The position numbers were made by a program, and so were the translations under genes. A DNA stretch of 64,000 bases from Amycolatopsis sp. 195334CR. GTDB taxonomy: Bacteria > Actinomycetota > Actinomycetes > Mycobacteriales > Pseudonocardiaceae. Positions 9,572 through 19,496 of this stretch are shown in pieces (position 1 is the first letter of the stretch; every line of letters starts with the position of its first letter). The stretch is from positions 1,334,396 to 1,398,395 of the forward strand of contig NZ_JAFJMJ010000003.1 in NCBI RefSeq assembly GCF_017309385.1, written 5' to 3'. The notes beneath the pieces were generated by a model that was not told the origin of the DNA, made no database searches, and worked only from the letters and a program-made list of their open reading frames with translations.

Positions 9572-10396
9572 CTAAGCCCTCGATCCAATCCAGAGGGTCA
9601 CACCGACCAGCGCGGCGATCCCCACAATCCACGCGATGACGCCTTCGGACGCCGGCCCGAACCCGTTCAGGCCGTTGCCGCCGGGGTTGTTGTTGCCGTC
9701 CGACACCGACTTGACGTACGCGATGATGTCCTTCTTCTCCTCCGGCGTGAGCTGCCGGTCGGAGAACTTCGGCATGTTCTGCGGGCCGGTGAGCATCGCG
9801 GTGTACAGCTGCTCCTCGGTGGCCGGGGCCAGCGGCGGGGCGTACTTGCCCTCCGACAGGGCGCCACCGGCACCGGTGAAGTTGTGGCACGAGGCGCAGT
9901 TCAGCCGGAACAGCTCGCCACCGCGGGCCGGGCTCTCCCCACGCAGCGCTTCGCCCTTCTCGCCGGGCCGCTGCGGACCGCCGCCGTTCGCCTGGATGTA
10001 GGCGCCCAGCGCGTCGATCTCCTCGGGGGTCAGCTTCGGCGGCTTGCGCGCGGCCTGGGCTTCCTGGCGCACGGCGGGCATGCGGCCGGAGGAGGTCTGG
10101 AAGTACACCGCGGCCTCGCCGATGCCGACCAGGGCCGGGCCCTTGTCCTGCACGCCTTCGAGGTTCGCGCCGTGGCAGGTGCTGCAGGTGTTGTTGTAGA
10201 TCTCCTCACCCTTGCGCAGCAGCGCGGGGTCGACCTGCGCCTGCGCGGTCTGGGGCTCGGGGGCGAACAGGGCGTACAGCCCGCCCGCGCTCAGCAGCGC
10301 GACGAAAAGCGCCAGAAGGCCGGCTACCCGCCGCTGGAACTTCGTGCGGCGCCGCCGTGGCTTCGTCGCCGAGGCGGGTTTCTTGCTGGTGGTCAT
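9572..10396 (-). CDS. qcrC: Cytochrome bcc complex, dihaem cytochrome c subunit
   Basis: This 274-residue protein is the membrane-anchored cytochrome cc that replaces soluble cytochrome c in actinobacteria and hands electrons directly to the aa3 oxidase. Two haem-binding sites are visible, CSTCH and CASCH, each in a separate cytochrome c domain. An N-terminal basic segment ([12 protein letters not shown]) and hydrophobic stretch form the first membrane anchor or signal, and a C-terminal segment ([19 protein letters not shown]) forms the second. The ATG at 10396 gives the expected basic N-terminus; the longer open frame upstream is spurious. It is followed at 3 bases by qcrA. Confidence 0.97.
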   Translation of the reverse strand: MTTSKKPASATKPRRRRTKFQRRVAGLLALFVALLSAGGLYALFAPEPQTAQAQVDPALLRKGEEIYNNTCSTCHGANLEGVQDKGPALVGIGEAAVYFQTSSGRMPAVRQEAQAARKPPKLTPEEIDALGAYIQANGGGPQRPGEKGEALRGESPARGGELFRLNCASCHNFTGAGGALSEGKYAPPLAPATEEQLYTAMLTGPQNMPKFSDRQLTPEEKKDIIAYVKSVSDGNNNPGGNGLNGFGPASEGVIAWIVGIAALVGVTLWIGSRA

Positions 10397-10440
10397 CTCT
10401 GCGGCAACCCTTGCTGTCAGTTCGGCCGGGACGGCTGGTC

Positions 10441-11067
10441 TCAGGGAACGATGTAGATCACCGCGAACAGGCCGATCCACACGATGTCGACGAAGTGCCA
10501 GTAGTACGACACCACGATCGCCGAGGTGGCCTGGGCCGGGGTGAACTTGCTCAGCCGGGTGCGGATGAGCAGGTACACGAACGCGATGAGCCCGCCGATC
10601 ACGTGCAGGCCGTGGAAGCCGGTGGTCAGGTAGAAGACCGTGCCGAACGCACCGGACGGGATGGTCACGCCCTCGTTGATCAGCTGGATGTACTCGTAAC
10701 CCTGACCGCCGACGAAGATCGCCCCCATCAGCAGGGTGATCAGGTACCACCGGCGAAGGCCGTAGACGTCACCCTTCTCAGCGGCGAACACGCCGAGCTG
10801 ACAGGTGAACGACGACGCCACCAGGATCACCGTGAACGGCAGCGCGTACGGCACATCGAGGTGGATCGGTTCGCCGGTCGACTCCAGGATCGGCGGCCAG
10901 TGGCCGCTCGAGTTCTGTGCCTTGACCGTGAAGAACATCGCGAACAGCCCAGCGAAGAACATGAGCTCGCTGGACAGCCAGACGATGGTGCCGACGCTGA
11001 CCATGTTGGGCCGGTTCAGCGAGTGCACGCGCTGGCTGATGGTGGGAGCCGTTGTCACGAGTCGCAT
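10441..11067 (-). CDS. ctaE: Cytochrome c oxidase subunit III
   Basis: This 208-residue membrane protein is subunit III of the aa3 cytochrome oxidase, with five predicted membrane segments and the conserved [11 protein letters not shown] and [14 protein letters not shown] segments. It heads the ctaE-qcrC-qcrA-qcrB operon, with 44 bases to qcrC. The ATG at 11067 begins [20 protein letters not shown], matching other actinobacterial CtaE proteins. The operon is divergent from the receiver-like gene and trpD. Subunit I (ctaD) is not in the window. Confidence 0.97.
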   Translation of the reverse strand: MRLVTTAPTISQRVHSLNRPNMVSVGTIVWLSSELMFFAGLFAMFFTVKAQNSSGHWPPILESTGEPIHLDVPYALPFTVILVASSFTCQLGVFAAEKGDVYGLRRWYLITLLMGAIFVGGQGYEYIQLINEGVTIPSGAFGTVFYLTTGFHGLHVIGGLIAFVYLLIRTRLSKFTPAQATSAIVVSYYWHFVDIVWIGLFAVIYIVP

Positions 11068-11221
11068 TATGTCCTCTCGCAACCACCGCCCGTCCCCCGG
11101 GTCTCCGGCGCGTCGCGGGCCGACTCGATCACACTCGCCGCCGCCCTGGTGCTGGGCGCGGGGGCACCGAGCGGATAGCATCGGCGCAGCCCGCTCCACT
11201 ACCAGGCCGGAGGCAGTTTTC

Positions 11222-11635
11222 ATGACCGAGTCGACCGCGAAGAAGATCCTGGTCTTCAGCCACCGCGCCGAGGTGCGCGAGTCGATCATCTCCGCCGTCG
11301 GCCGCCGCCCGGCCACCGATCTGGGCCGCGTCGACTACACCGAGGCGGGCACCGTGGCCGAGGTGCTGATGGCGATGGACGCGGGTGAGGCGGATCTCGC
11401 CATCCTCGACGGGGAGGCGCAGCCGACCGGCGGCATCGGCCTGACCAGGCAGCTGAAGAACGAGATCGCCGACTGCCCCCCGATCGTGGTCGCGGTCCGG
11501 CGCAAGGACGACCGCTGGCTGGCCACCTGGTCGCAGGCGGACGCCGTGCTGGTGCACCCGCTCGACCCGCTGACCGCCGCCGAGACCGTCGCCGAGGTCC
11601 TGCGCGCCACGCCGGTCCCGGCCGTCCGCGGCTGA
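11222..11635 (+). CDS. Degenerate response-regulator receiver domain protein
   Basis: This 137-residue protein has the length and fold pattern of a stand-alone CheY-like receiver domain, starting [16 protein letters not shown] and containing [21 protein letters not shown]. The usual phospho-acceptor Asp is kept (ILDGE), but the acidic pair after the first strand is replaced by Ser-His, and the conserved Lys before the last helix is replaced (HPLDPLT). It is therefore probably a pseudo-receiver that cannot be phosphorylated normally. It lies between divergent ctaE and trpD, only 8 bases before trpD, and is likely co-transcribed with it. Start ATG at 11222. Confidence 0.8.
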   Translation: MTESTAKKILVFSHRAEVRESIISAVGRRPATDLGRVDYTEAGTVAEVLMAMDAGEADLAILDGEAQPTGGIGLTRQLKNEIADCPPIVVAVRRKDDRWLATWSQADAVLVHPLDPLTAAETVAEVLRATPVPAVRG

Positions 11636-11643
11636 GGCCCGGC

Positions 11644-12681
<1,038 letters not shown>

Positions 12682-12698
12682 CCCCGCCGCGGCTCCCT

Positions 12699-12759
12699 GA
12701 ATGCTATGAGTGGGGCATTACTTGCGTTGATTGCAAGTAATGCCCCACTCATAGCATTC
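12699..12759. repeat. Palindrome family B, copy 1 (61 nt)
   Basis: Perfect 27-base arms (12699-12725 and 12733-12759) flank the 7-base loop GTTGATT. The core reads GAGTGGGGCATTACT. It sits 17 bases after the trpD stop, between convergent trpD and ctaF, beside a separate ctaF terminator. A second copy with a compensated base change occurs at 38637. Confidence 0.85.
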
Positions 12760-12783
12760 GGCGCCGGGCGCCGCTGGCACGCG

Positions 12784-12822
12784 GAACGGCCCGCCTCCCC
12801 GGTCAGGGGTGGCGGGCCGTTC
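12784..12822 (-). terminator. ctaF terminator hairpin
   Basis: The arms GAACGGCCCGCC (12784-12795) and GGCGGGCCGTTC (12811-12822) are exactly complementary around a 15-base loop that can itself pair in part. The hairpin is 12 bases beyond the ctaF stop and resembles the qcrB terminator in sequence (AACGG-CCGC arms). Confidence 0.75.
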
Positions 12823-12834
12823 GGCGAAAAGGGG

Positions 12835-13254
12835 TCAGTCGTGGTTCGGGCCGGTGTGGTACTCGAACACCAGGCCGCCGATGGTGATCAGCAGCATCAC
12901 GATCGCGGTGATCAGCAGCCAGATCTCGAAGAACGCCATCGCCACGCCCGCGGTCGCCGCGGAGGCGGCCAGGCCGACCGGCCAGTAGCTGCCCGGGCTG
13001 AAGAAGCCCAGCTCACCGGCACCGTCGCTGACCTCGGCGTCCTCCCGGTCCTCCGGCCGCGGCTCGATGCGGCGGGCGACGAACCGGAGGTAGCTGCCGG
13101 CCAGCAGCGACAGGCCACCGGTGAGGATCAGCGCCACCAGCCCGACCGGCTCGACGCCGTACTGGCTCATCGTCCCGGTCATCACGCCGTAGACCACGGC
13201 GACCAGGAAGGCGAAGAGGGTGACGATGTCGAAGATCCTGGCTTCGACCTTCAT
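12835..13254 (-). CDS. ctaF: Cytochrome c oxidase subunit IV, actinobacterial type
   Basis: This 139-residue membrane protein has four hydrophobic segments and begins MKVEARIFDIVTLFAFLVAV, the signature of the actinobacterial cytochrome oxidase subunit IV (equivalent to Rv2199c). It belongs to the aa3 branch of the supercomplex. The ATG at 13254 lies 52 bases after the ctaC stop, so the two genes are co-transcribed. A hydrophilic loop with REDREDAEVSD-like charge separates the second and third membrane segments. Confidence 0.94.
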   Translation of the reverse strand: MKVEARIFDIVTLFAFLVAVVYGVMTGTMSQYGVEPVGLVALILTGGLSLLAGSYLRFVARRIEPRPEDREDAEVSDGAGELGFFSPGSYWPVGLAASAATAGVAMAFFEIWLLITAIVMLLITIGGLVFEYHTGPNHD

Positions 13255-13306
13255 GGGGCTTTCCTCACTCTGAGCTGCGGACTTCGGACTGCGGACCGGG
13301 CCGCGA

Positions 13307-14281
13307 TCAGCCGGTCGCGGTCCGGGCGGTGCGGTCGGTGTTGAACGGCTGCGTGGTGGTCGCCTGCGGCGCGCACAGCTCACCACAGTTCAGCGCGGAC
13401 AGCGCCTCGGCCGTGGTGTTCGGCTTGCCGGTGGCCGGGTTGACCTGCGTGCGCAGCTGGATGAACCGGTCGTACTTGTCCGGCGAGAGCGCCCGCACCT
13501 CGAAGTTCATCACCGAGTGGTAGGTGCCGCACAGCTCGGCGCAGCGGCCGACGAAGGCACCCTCGCGATCGATGGTGTTCTCGAACGAGGAGTCCTGGTT
13601 GTTCTTGTCCGGGTGCGGCATCACGTCGCGCTTGAAGTGGAACTCCGGCACCCAGAACGAGTGGATCACGTCGGTGGAGAGCAGGTTGTACCGGATCGTG
13701 CGGTCCGTCGGCAGCACCAGGATCGGGATCTCGGCCGAACTGCCGACCGTGCTGATCGTCTGCGCCTCGGCGTCCCGCGACTCGCTCGGGTACTTGAACT
13801 CCCAGTTCCACTGGAAGGCGATCACGTCCACGGTGACGTCCGGGTCGTCGGACTTGGCCAGCACCTTCGACTCGGTGGTCGCGGTGAAGAAGAACAGCAC
13901 GCAGACCATGATCACCGGCACGACCACGCAGAAGAGCTCCAGCGGGACGTTGTACTGGAACTGCCTCGGCAGCTCCTCCTCCACCCCGTTCGCGGCCTTC
14001 TTCTTGCGGTGGAAGGCGACCGACCAGAAGATCAGCGCCCACACGATGACGCCGACCACCAGTGCGGCGATCACCGACCAGGTCCACAGGTTGCGCATGC
14101 TCTCGGCCTGGGGGGTGACCCCCTCCGGCCAGCCGAAGCGCAGGACCTCATCCCCGGAGCACCCGGTCGCCGTGGCGGCGACGAGCGCGGCCAACACGGT
14201 CACCTTGCCGACCTTCGACCGCCTCTTGGCCGGGGTGCGCTCTGCAACGCCCACTGCGGGATTCCTCCTAGCGCGATCCAT
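13307..14281 (-). CDS. ctaC: Cytochrome c oxidase subunit II
   Basis: This 324-residue lipoprotein carries the CuA centre that receives electrons from QcrC. The CuA motif CAELCGTYHSVMNF and an upstream HSFWVPEF His provide the copper ligands. The signal ends in the lipobox-like ATGCSGD. Two membrane segments follow (about residues 66-90 and 112-135). The aromatic QWNWEF electron-entry patch is present. The C-terminal tail contains an extra CGELC pair near residue 300. The ATG at 14281 heads the ctaC-ctaF operon, divergent from asnB. Confidence 0.96.
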   Translation of the reverse strand: MDRARRNPAVGVAERTPAKRRSKVGKVTVLAALVAATATGCSGDEVLRFGWPEGVTPQAESMRNLWTWSVIAALVVGVIVWALIFWSVAFHRKKKAANGVEEELPRQFQYNVPLELFCVVVPVIMVCVLFFFTATTESKVLAKSDDPDVTVDVIAFQWNWEFKYPSESRDAEAQTISTVGSSAEIPILVLPTDRTIRYNLLSTDVIHSFWVPEFHFKRDVMPHPDKNNQDSSFENTIDREGAFVGRCAELCGTYHSVMNFEVRALSPDKYDRFIQLRTQVNPATGKPNTTAEALSALNCGELCAPQATTTQPFNTDRTARTATG

Positions 14282-14397
14282 TTGACGTTCCGGAGCCTAG
14301 CCGAGCAACCGGGCGGTCCCGACCAAGGGGTAATCGTTCGTGTCGTCCATACTTGGCCACTCGACTTACGGCTACGACCAGAGGTGTGTGAAGACAC

Positions 14398-16332
14398 GTG
14401 TGCGGCCTGCTCGGACTGGTGTGCGCCACTGAAGAAGACGCGGCGAAGGCACGGGACGCGGTGGGCGCGGCCCTGCGCTGCCAGCGGCATCGCGGTCCCG
14501 ACGAGACGGACACCTGGGCCGACGCCGAGGTGGTCTACGGGTTCAACCGGCTCGCCTTCATCGACCTCGAGCACTCCCACCAGCCCCTGACCTGGGGCCC
14601 GCCGGAGTCGCCCGGCCGGTACACGATGAACTTCAACGGCGAGATCTACAACTACCTCGAACTGCGTGAGACGCTCGCCACCGAGCACGGCGCGAAGTTC
14701 AACACCGAGGGTGACGGCGAGGCCATCGTGGCCGCCTACCACTTCCTCGGCCCGGACGCGGTCAAGAAGCTGCGCGGCATGTTCGCCTTCATGATCTGGG
14801 ACTCGCAGGAGAAGCTGGTCTACGGCGCGCGCGACCCGTTCGGCATCAAGCCGCTGTTCTACTCCGAGGGCCCCGGCGGCGTCGCGTTCTCCAGCGAGAA
14901 GAAGAGCCTGCTGGAGCTGTCGGACACCCTGGGGGTCAAGCAGCAGCTCGACCAGATCGCGCTGCAGCACTACCTGACCCTGCAGTACGTGCCCGAGCCC
15001 GAGTCGCTGCACCAGGGCGTGCGCCGGATCGAGTCGGGCACCTCGTTCACCGTCTCCCCCGGCGGCCAGGTCAAGACCGAGCGCTACTTCTTCCCCGAGT
15101 TCACCGCGAAGCCGGTCTCCGGGCCGAAGGGCTCCGAGGAGCTGTACGAGCGCATCTCGCAGGTCATGCAGGACTCGGTGGCCAAGCACATGATCGCCGA
15201 CCCGGACGTGACCGTGGGCGCGTTCCTCTCCGGCGGCATCGACTCCACCGCCACCGCGGCGCTGGCCAAGCGGCACAACCCGAACCTGATCGCGTTCACC
15301 ACCGGCTTCGAGCGCGAGGGCTACTCCGAGGTGGACGTGGCGGCCGAATCGGCCGAGGCGATCGGGGTCAAGCACGTCATCCGCACCGTCTCCAGCGACG
15401 AGATGATGGAGGCGCTGCCGCTGATCGTCTGGTACCTCGACGACCCGGTGGCCGACCCGGCGCTGGTGCCGCTGTGGTTCATCGCCCGCGAGGCCCGCAA
15501 GTACGTCAAGGCGGTGCTCTCCGGTGAGGGCTCCGACGAGCTGTTCGGCGGGTACACCATCTACCGCGAGCCGCTTTCGCTGGCGCGCTTCGAGAAGATG
15601 CCCGGAGCGGTGAAGAGCCTGCTGGGCAAGGTGTCCACCAAGATCCCGGAGGGCACCCGCGGCAAGGACCTGCTGCGGCGCGGTTCGTTGTCGCTGGAGG
15701 AGCGCTACTACGGCAACGCGCGCATCTTCCGCGAGGACCAGCTGCGCGGCGTGCTGCGCAACTTCACCGACGGCGTGGGGCACCAGGACGTCACCGAGCC
15801 GTGGTACCGGATCTCGCGGGACTGGGACCCGGTGGCGCGGATGCAGCACGTGGACCTGTTCACCTGGCTGCGCGGCGACATCCTGGTCAAGGCGGACAAG
15901 GTGACCATGGCGAACTCGCTGGAGCTGCGGGTGCCGTTCCTCGACGCCGAGGTGTTCAAGGTGGCCGCGAGCATCCCGCTCGAGGAGAAGATCACCCGCG
16001 AGACCACCAAGCACGCGCTGCGCCGCGCGCTGGACGGGATCGTGCCCGCGCACGTGCTGAACCGGCGCAAGCTGGGCTTCCCGGTGCCGATCCGGCACTG
16101 GCTGCGCACCGACATGTACGACTGGGCGCGCGGCATCGTCTCGGACTCGAAGACCGAGGAGCTGTTCGACAAGGCGGCCGTGCTGCGGATGCTCGAGGAG
16201 CACAAGGCGGGCACGCTGGACCACAGCCGCCGGATCTGGGCGCTGGTGGTCTTCATGATCTGGCACGGCATCTTCGTGGAGAACCGGATCAAGCCGGAGA
16301 TCCCCGAGCCGGTCTACCCGGTCAAGCTCTGA
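14398..16332 (+). CDS. asnB: Asparagine synthetase (glutamine-hydrolysing)
   Basis: This 644-residue enzyme makes asparagine from aspartate, glutamine and ATP. The start is GTG at 14398, immediately followed by TGC, so the catalytic Cys becomes N-terminal after methionine removal (CGLLGLV). The N-terminal half is the glutaminase domain (FNGEIYNY, RDPFGIKPL), and the C-terminal half is the synthetase with PP-loop FLSGGIDST near residue 278 and GEGSDELFGGY. The conserved location beside ctaC recalls M. tuberculosis Rv2201. It could equally serve amidation of cell-wall precursors, as some actinobacterial AsnB proteins do; the sequence alone does not decide. Confidence 0.95.
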   Translation: MCGLLGLVCATEEDAAKARDAVGAALRCQRHRGPDETDTWADAEVVYGFNRLAFIDLEHSHQPLTWGPPESPGRYTMNFNGEIYNYLELRETLATEHGAKFNTEGDGEAIVAAYHFLGPDAVKKLRGMFAFMIWDSQEKLVYGARDPFGIKPLFYSEGPGGVAFSSEKKSLLELSDTLGVKQQLDQIALQHYLTLQYVPEPESLHQGVRRIESGTSFTVSPGGQVKTERYFFPEFTAKPVSGPKGSEELYERISQVMQDSVAKHMIADPDVTVGAFLSGGIDSTATAALAKRHNPNLIAFTTGFEREGYSEVDVAAESAEAIGVKHVIRTVSSDEMMEALPLIVWYLDDPVADPALVPLWFIAREARKYVKAVLSGEGSDELFGGYTIYREPLSLARFEKMPGAVKSLLGKVSTKIPEGTRGKDLLRRGSLSLEERYYGNARIFREDQLRGVLRNFTDGVGHQDVTEPWYRISRDWDPVARMQHVDLFTWLRGDILVKADKVTMANSLELRVPFLDAEVFKVAASIPLEEKITRETTKHALRRALDGIVPAHVLNRRKLGFPVPIRHWLRTDMYDWARGIVSDSKTEELFDKAAVLRMLEEHKAGTLDHSRRIWALVVFMIWHGIFVENRIKPEIPEPVYPVKL

Positions 16333-16334
16333 TC

Positions 16335-16387
16335 GCGGTGAATGTGGCTTTCACTGCGCCTGGCGCTGTGAAAGCCACATTCACCGC
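16335..16387. repeat. Palindrome family A, copy 2 (53 nt)
   Basis: The arms GCGGTGAATGTGGCTTTCAC and its complement enclose GCGCC-T-GGCGC, with one T-T mismatch between stem blocks. It begins 3 bases after the asnB stop and ends 7 bases before the stop of the convergent SnoaL-like gene. No other terminator is seen in this gap, so here it probably terminates both genes. Confidence 0.85.
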
Positions 16388-16393
16388 ACGGGG

Positions 16394-16786
16394 TCAGGCG
16401 GCGAGCTGGGCCCGCAGGGCTTCGGCGTCGTGCACGGCCGACAGGTGCAGGAACTTCCCGTCGCGGATCCGGTAGATCGCGTACTCGACGATCTCGATCG
16501 GCCGGCCGGTCGGAGCGACGCCCAGCCACTCCTTGACCGGCGTGCCGGTGTTCTTCAGCCGGACCGCGAGGCTGTCCCCGTTGACGGCGATTTCCTGTGT
16601 CTCCCAACGGAAGTCGGGCACCGCGTCGGTGATGCTGTGCAGTTGCGCCACCATTTCCGCCCGCGAACTCGGCTCGCTGTGCAGGACGATCGACTCGTGC
16701 ACGAACTCGTCCATGCGGTCGAACTCGTGGGCGTTGAGGGCCTCGAGGTAGCGCTCGTAGAACTCACGCGGGTTCTTCTCGGTCAT
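16394..16786 (-). CDS. SnoaL-like / ester cyclase (NTF2-fold) protein
   Basis: This is a 130-residue NTF2-fold protein of the SnoaL-like polyketide cyclase/ester cyclase group: FYERYLEALNAHEFDRMDEFVHESIVLHS at the start and VEYAIYRIRDGKFLHLSAVHDAEAL at the end. Such proteins are small catalytic or ligand-binding cones, and many have no known reaction. The ATG at 16786 is preferred over a TTG four codons upstream. It stands 64 bases beyond the substrate-binding protein gene on the same strand and may be the last gene of that operon. Confidence 0.75.
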   Translation of the reverse strand: MTEKNPREFYERYLEALNAHEFDRMDEFVHESIVLHSEPSSRAEMVAQLHSITDAVPDFRWETQEIAVNGDSLAVRLKNTGTPVKEWLGVAPTGRPIEIVEYAIYRIRDGKFLHLSAVHDAEALRAQLAA

Positions 16787-16850
16787 GACCGGCACCAACC
16801 CCGGCCCGCCGAGTTCTATTCCGATCGGTACAGATTTATTCGCAGGTCCG

Positions 16851-17873
16851 TCACTGGGGCAGGTAGTCGTTCGAGTAGGTGCGGGTCAGGTCCACCGGGG
16901 CGCTGGCGATCTCGGTGTCGAACTGCGACAGCACCCGGTGCACCGCCTGCGCGCCGTCCGCGGGCATGGCGCCGTCCCGCGAGAAGGACTCCTTGGCCCG
17001 CCCGATCGCCTGCACGTAGACCCCCCGGTCGCCCTGGGCGTACTCGGCGGGCATGCGCGCGGCGATCTCGTCCGGTGAGTGCGTTTCGATCCACCGCAGG
17101 GTCTTGACGATGGCGTTGGCCAGCTTCCGCGCGGTGTCCCCGTTGTTGGCCAGCCACTCGCCCGAGGAGTACAGCACCGCGGCCGGGTAGGCGGGCACGC
17201 CGAAGTCCTCCTGCACGCCCTGCGCGGTGCGCGTGTCGGTGAGGATCTTCACGTTCTCCGCGCCGACCCTGGTCTGCAGCACCGAAACCGCCGGATCGAT
17301 CATCACCGCGGCGTCCACCCGGCCCTGCTCCATCGCGGCCACCGCGCCGGCGTCCCCGCCGATGCCCTGCACGTTCGCCGCGGTGGGCGCCAGCCCGTGC
17401 TTGCCCAGCAGGTACTTGAGGAAGAAGTCGGTCGACGACCCCGGCGCGGTCACGCCGACGTTCGCCCCGGCCAGGTCGTCGATCGAATCGATCGGCTTGC
17501 TGGCCTTCGGCGAGACGGCCAGCACGATCGACGGGTACCGGAGCATGGTGACGAACGACTTCACCTCCTTCTTCTTGGCCTGCATCTGGATGGTGTGGTC
17601 GTAGTACCCGCTGACCACGTCCACGCTGCCGCCCTGCATGGCCTGCAACGCCTTCGAGCCGCCCTGCAGGTCCTCCAGCTTGACCTTGAGGCCCTCCTCC
17701 TCGTAGTAACCGAGCTGCTGCGCGAGCGTGGTCGGCAGGTACACCAGCAGCGGCTGCCCGCCGACCCCGATGGTCAGTTCACCCCCCTCGACGCGCTCCC
17801 CCGGTTTCTGCTGGCAAGCGGTCACCGCCAGCGCCGCCGCCAGCAGCAGCGCGCCCACCCTCGCCCGCTTCAT
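16851..17873 (-). CDS. ABC transporter substrate-binding lipoprotein (NMT1/SsuA type)
   Basis: This 340-residue extracytoplasmic lipoprotein captures the substrate for the adjacent importer. The signal MKRARVGALLLAAALAVTAC ends in a lipobox Cys at residue 20. The mature part has the periplasmic binding type II fold of NMT1/THI5/SsuA proteins (TLAQQLGYYEEEGLKVKLE, GGSKALQAMQGGSVDVVSG, ANVGVTAPGSSTDFFLKYLL). Related systems take up sulfonates, nitrate, pyrimidine precursors or aromatic acids. The ATG at 17873 overlaps the permease stop (ATGA). The substrate is not determined by the sequence. Confidence 0.92.
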   Translation of the reverse strand: MKRARVGALLLAAALAVTACQQKPGERVEGGELTIGVGGQPLLVYLPTTLAQQLGYYEEEGLKVKLEDLQGGSKALQAMQGGSVDVVSGYYDHTIQMQAKKKEVKSFVTMLRYPSIVLAVSPKASKPIDSIDDLAGANVGVTAPGSSTDFFLKYLLGKHGLAPTAANVQGIGGDAGAVAAMEQGRVDAAVMIDPAVSVLQTRVGAENVKILTDTRTAQGVQEDFGVPAYPAAVLYSSGEWLANNGDTARKLANAIVKTLRWIETHSPDEIAARMPAEYAQGDRGVYVQAIGRAKESFSRDGAMPADGAQAVHRVLSQFDTEIASAPVDLTRTYSNDYLPQ

Positions 17874-18691
17874 CGTTGTCCTCCCAACTCGATGCCGCGG
17901 CGGGGCTTCCACCGCAGCAGGTGGCGCTCGACGCGGTCGACTCCCGCATCGACGACGAGCACCACCACCGAAAGCACGACCATGCCGGTGAACACCCCGG
18001 TGGTGTCGAAGGTCCCCTCGGCCTGGGAAATCAGGTACCCCACCCCGGCCGACGAACCGAGGTACTCGCCCACCACCGCGCCGACGATGGCGAAGCCGAC
18101 GCTGATGTGCAGGCTGGAGAAGATCCAGGTGAGCGCGCTCGGCAGCAGCACGTGCCGCACCAGCTGCCCCTCCTTGGCGCCGAGCATGCGCGCGTTGTCG
18201 ACCAGCACCCGGTCGACCTCGCGCACCCCCTGGTAGGTGTTGAAGAACACGATGAAGAAGACCAACGTGATGCCGAAGGCCACCTTCGACCAGATGCCGA
18301 GGCCGAACCACAGCAGGAAGATCGGCGCCAGCACCACGCGCGGCAGCGAGTTCAGCACCTTGATGTACGGGTCGAAGACGCGCGCGACGAACTCCACGCG
18401 GGCCAGCAGGAACCCGATCACCAGGCCGAGGAAACCGCCCAGCACCAAGGCGAGCGCGGCTTCGAGCAGGGTGATGCCGAGGTGGTCCCAGATGTAGCCG
18501 GTGCGGAACCACTCCCCCGCCCGCGCCGCGACGTCGGACGGCTTGGAGAAGAAGAACTCGTCGACCACGCCGGTGCGCGAGCCGAGTTCCCAGCCCGCCA
18601 CCAGCAGCACGGCGAGCCCGATCTGCGCGGTGAGCACCGCCGGGCTGCGCCGCCCGGCCCTACGCCTGGGTGCGGTGGACGTCGCGGTCAT
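17870..18691 (-). CDS. ABC transporter permease (SsuC/TauC type)
   Basis: This 273-residue permease has about six membrane segments and the BPD-type EAA-like loop (VDNARMLGAKEGQLVRHVLLPSA), which contacts the ATPase. It belongs to the SsuC/TauC/NrtB family. It overlaps the upstream ATPase gene by 32 bases and the downstream binding-protein gene by 3, so the transporter is translated as a coupled unit. Start ATG at 18691 gives a short basic N-terminus before the first membrane segment. Confidence 0.93.
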   Translation of the reverse strand: MTATSTAPRRRAGRRSPAVLTAQIGLAVLLVAGWELGSRTGVVDEFFFSKPSDVAARAGEWFRTGYIWDHLGITLLEAALALVLGGFLGLVIGFLLARVEFVARVFDPYIKVLNSLPRVVLAPIFLLWFGLGIWSKVAFGITLVFFIVFFNTYQGVREVDRVLVDNARMLGAKEGQLVRHVLLPSALTWIFSSLHISVGFAIVGAVVGEYLGSSAGVGYLISQAEGTFDTTGVFTGMVVLSVVVLVVDAGVDRVERHLLRWKPRRGIELGGQR

Positions 18692-19490
18692 AGGTCGCCA
18701 TCACCTCGTCTCGCAGATCGGCCCAGATCGCCCGGTAGATCTCGGTGAACTCGGGTTCGGTGCGGATGTCCAGCAGGTCGCGCGGCCGCGGCAGGTCCAC
18801 CGGGTAGCGCCCGACCACCCGGCTCGACGGCCCGGCGGAGAGCAGCACCACCTCGTCCGCGAGGGAGATCGCCTCGTCGAGGTCGTGGGTGACGAAGAGC
18901 ACGGTCTTGCCGCTGCCGGTCCACAGCCCCAGCAGCTCGTTCTCCATCACCTGCCGGGTCTGCACGTCGAGCGCGCCGAACGGCTCGTCCATCAGCAGCA
19001 GGTCCGGGTCGCCGATCCAGGTCTGCGCCACCGCGGTCCGCTTGCGCATACCGCCGGAAAGCTGGTGGGGGTAGGAGTTCTCGAACCCGGCGAGGCCGAC
19101 GCGGCGCACCCAGTCCCCGGCCCGCGCCAGCCGTTCGCGCTTGCCGACGCCCTTCAGCTCCAGCCCGAAGGCCACGTTGTCCAGCACGGTTTTCCACGGC
19201 AGCAAGGCATCCTGCTGGAACAGGTAGCCCGCCCGCCGGTTCAGCCCGCGCAACGGCTCGCCGTCGACAAGCACCCGGCCCGCCGACGGTTCGCGCAACC
19301 CGGCCACCGCGTTGAGCACGGTGGACTTGCCGCAGCCGGTCGGCCCGACGATGGCCACGAACCGGCCACCGGCCACGCTCAGGTCCACTTCGGACACCGC
19401 GGGGTAGGTCCCGGTCGCCGCCGGGTAGGCGATGGTCACCGCCTCCAGTGCCACCGCCGGTCCCCTGCCGTTGTCTGCCACCCCTGTCAC
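18660..19490 (-). CDS. ABC transporter ATP-binding protein (SsuB/TauB type)
   Basis: This 276-residue ATPase energises the importer. Walker A is GPTGCGKST, the signature LSGGMRKR, Walker B LLLMDEPFGALD, and the H-loop VTHDLDEA. The Q-loop segment YLFQQDALLPWKTV matches the nitrate/taurine/sulfonate subfamily. It begins 6 bases after the IclR gene, so regulator and transporter are transcribed together. The C-terminus overlaps the permease gene by 32 bases. Confidence 0.94.
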   Translation of the reverse strand: MTGVADNGRGPAVALEAVTIAYPAATGTYPAVSEVDLSVAGGRFVAIVGPTGCGKSTVLNAVAGLREPSAGRVLVDGEPLRGLNRRAGYLFQQDALLPWKTVLDNVAFGLELKGVGKRERLARAGDWVRRVGLAGFENSYPHQLSGGMRKRTAVAQTWIGDPDLLLMDEPFGALDVQTRQVMENELLGLWTGSGKTVLFVTHDLDEAISLADEVVLLSAGPSSRVVGRYPVDLPRPRDLLDIRTEPEFTEIYRAIWADLRDEVMATYDRDVHRTQA

Positions 19491-19496
19491 CTCCGG

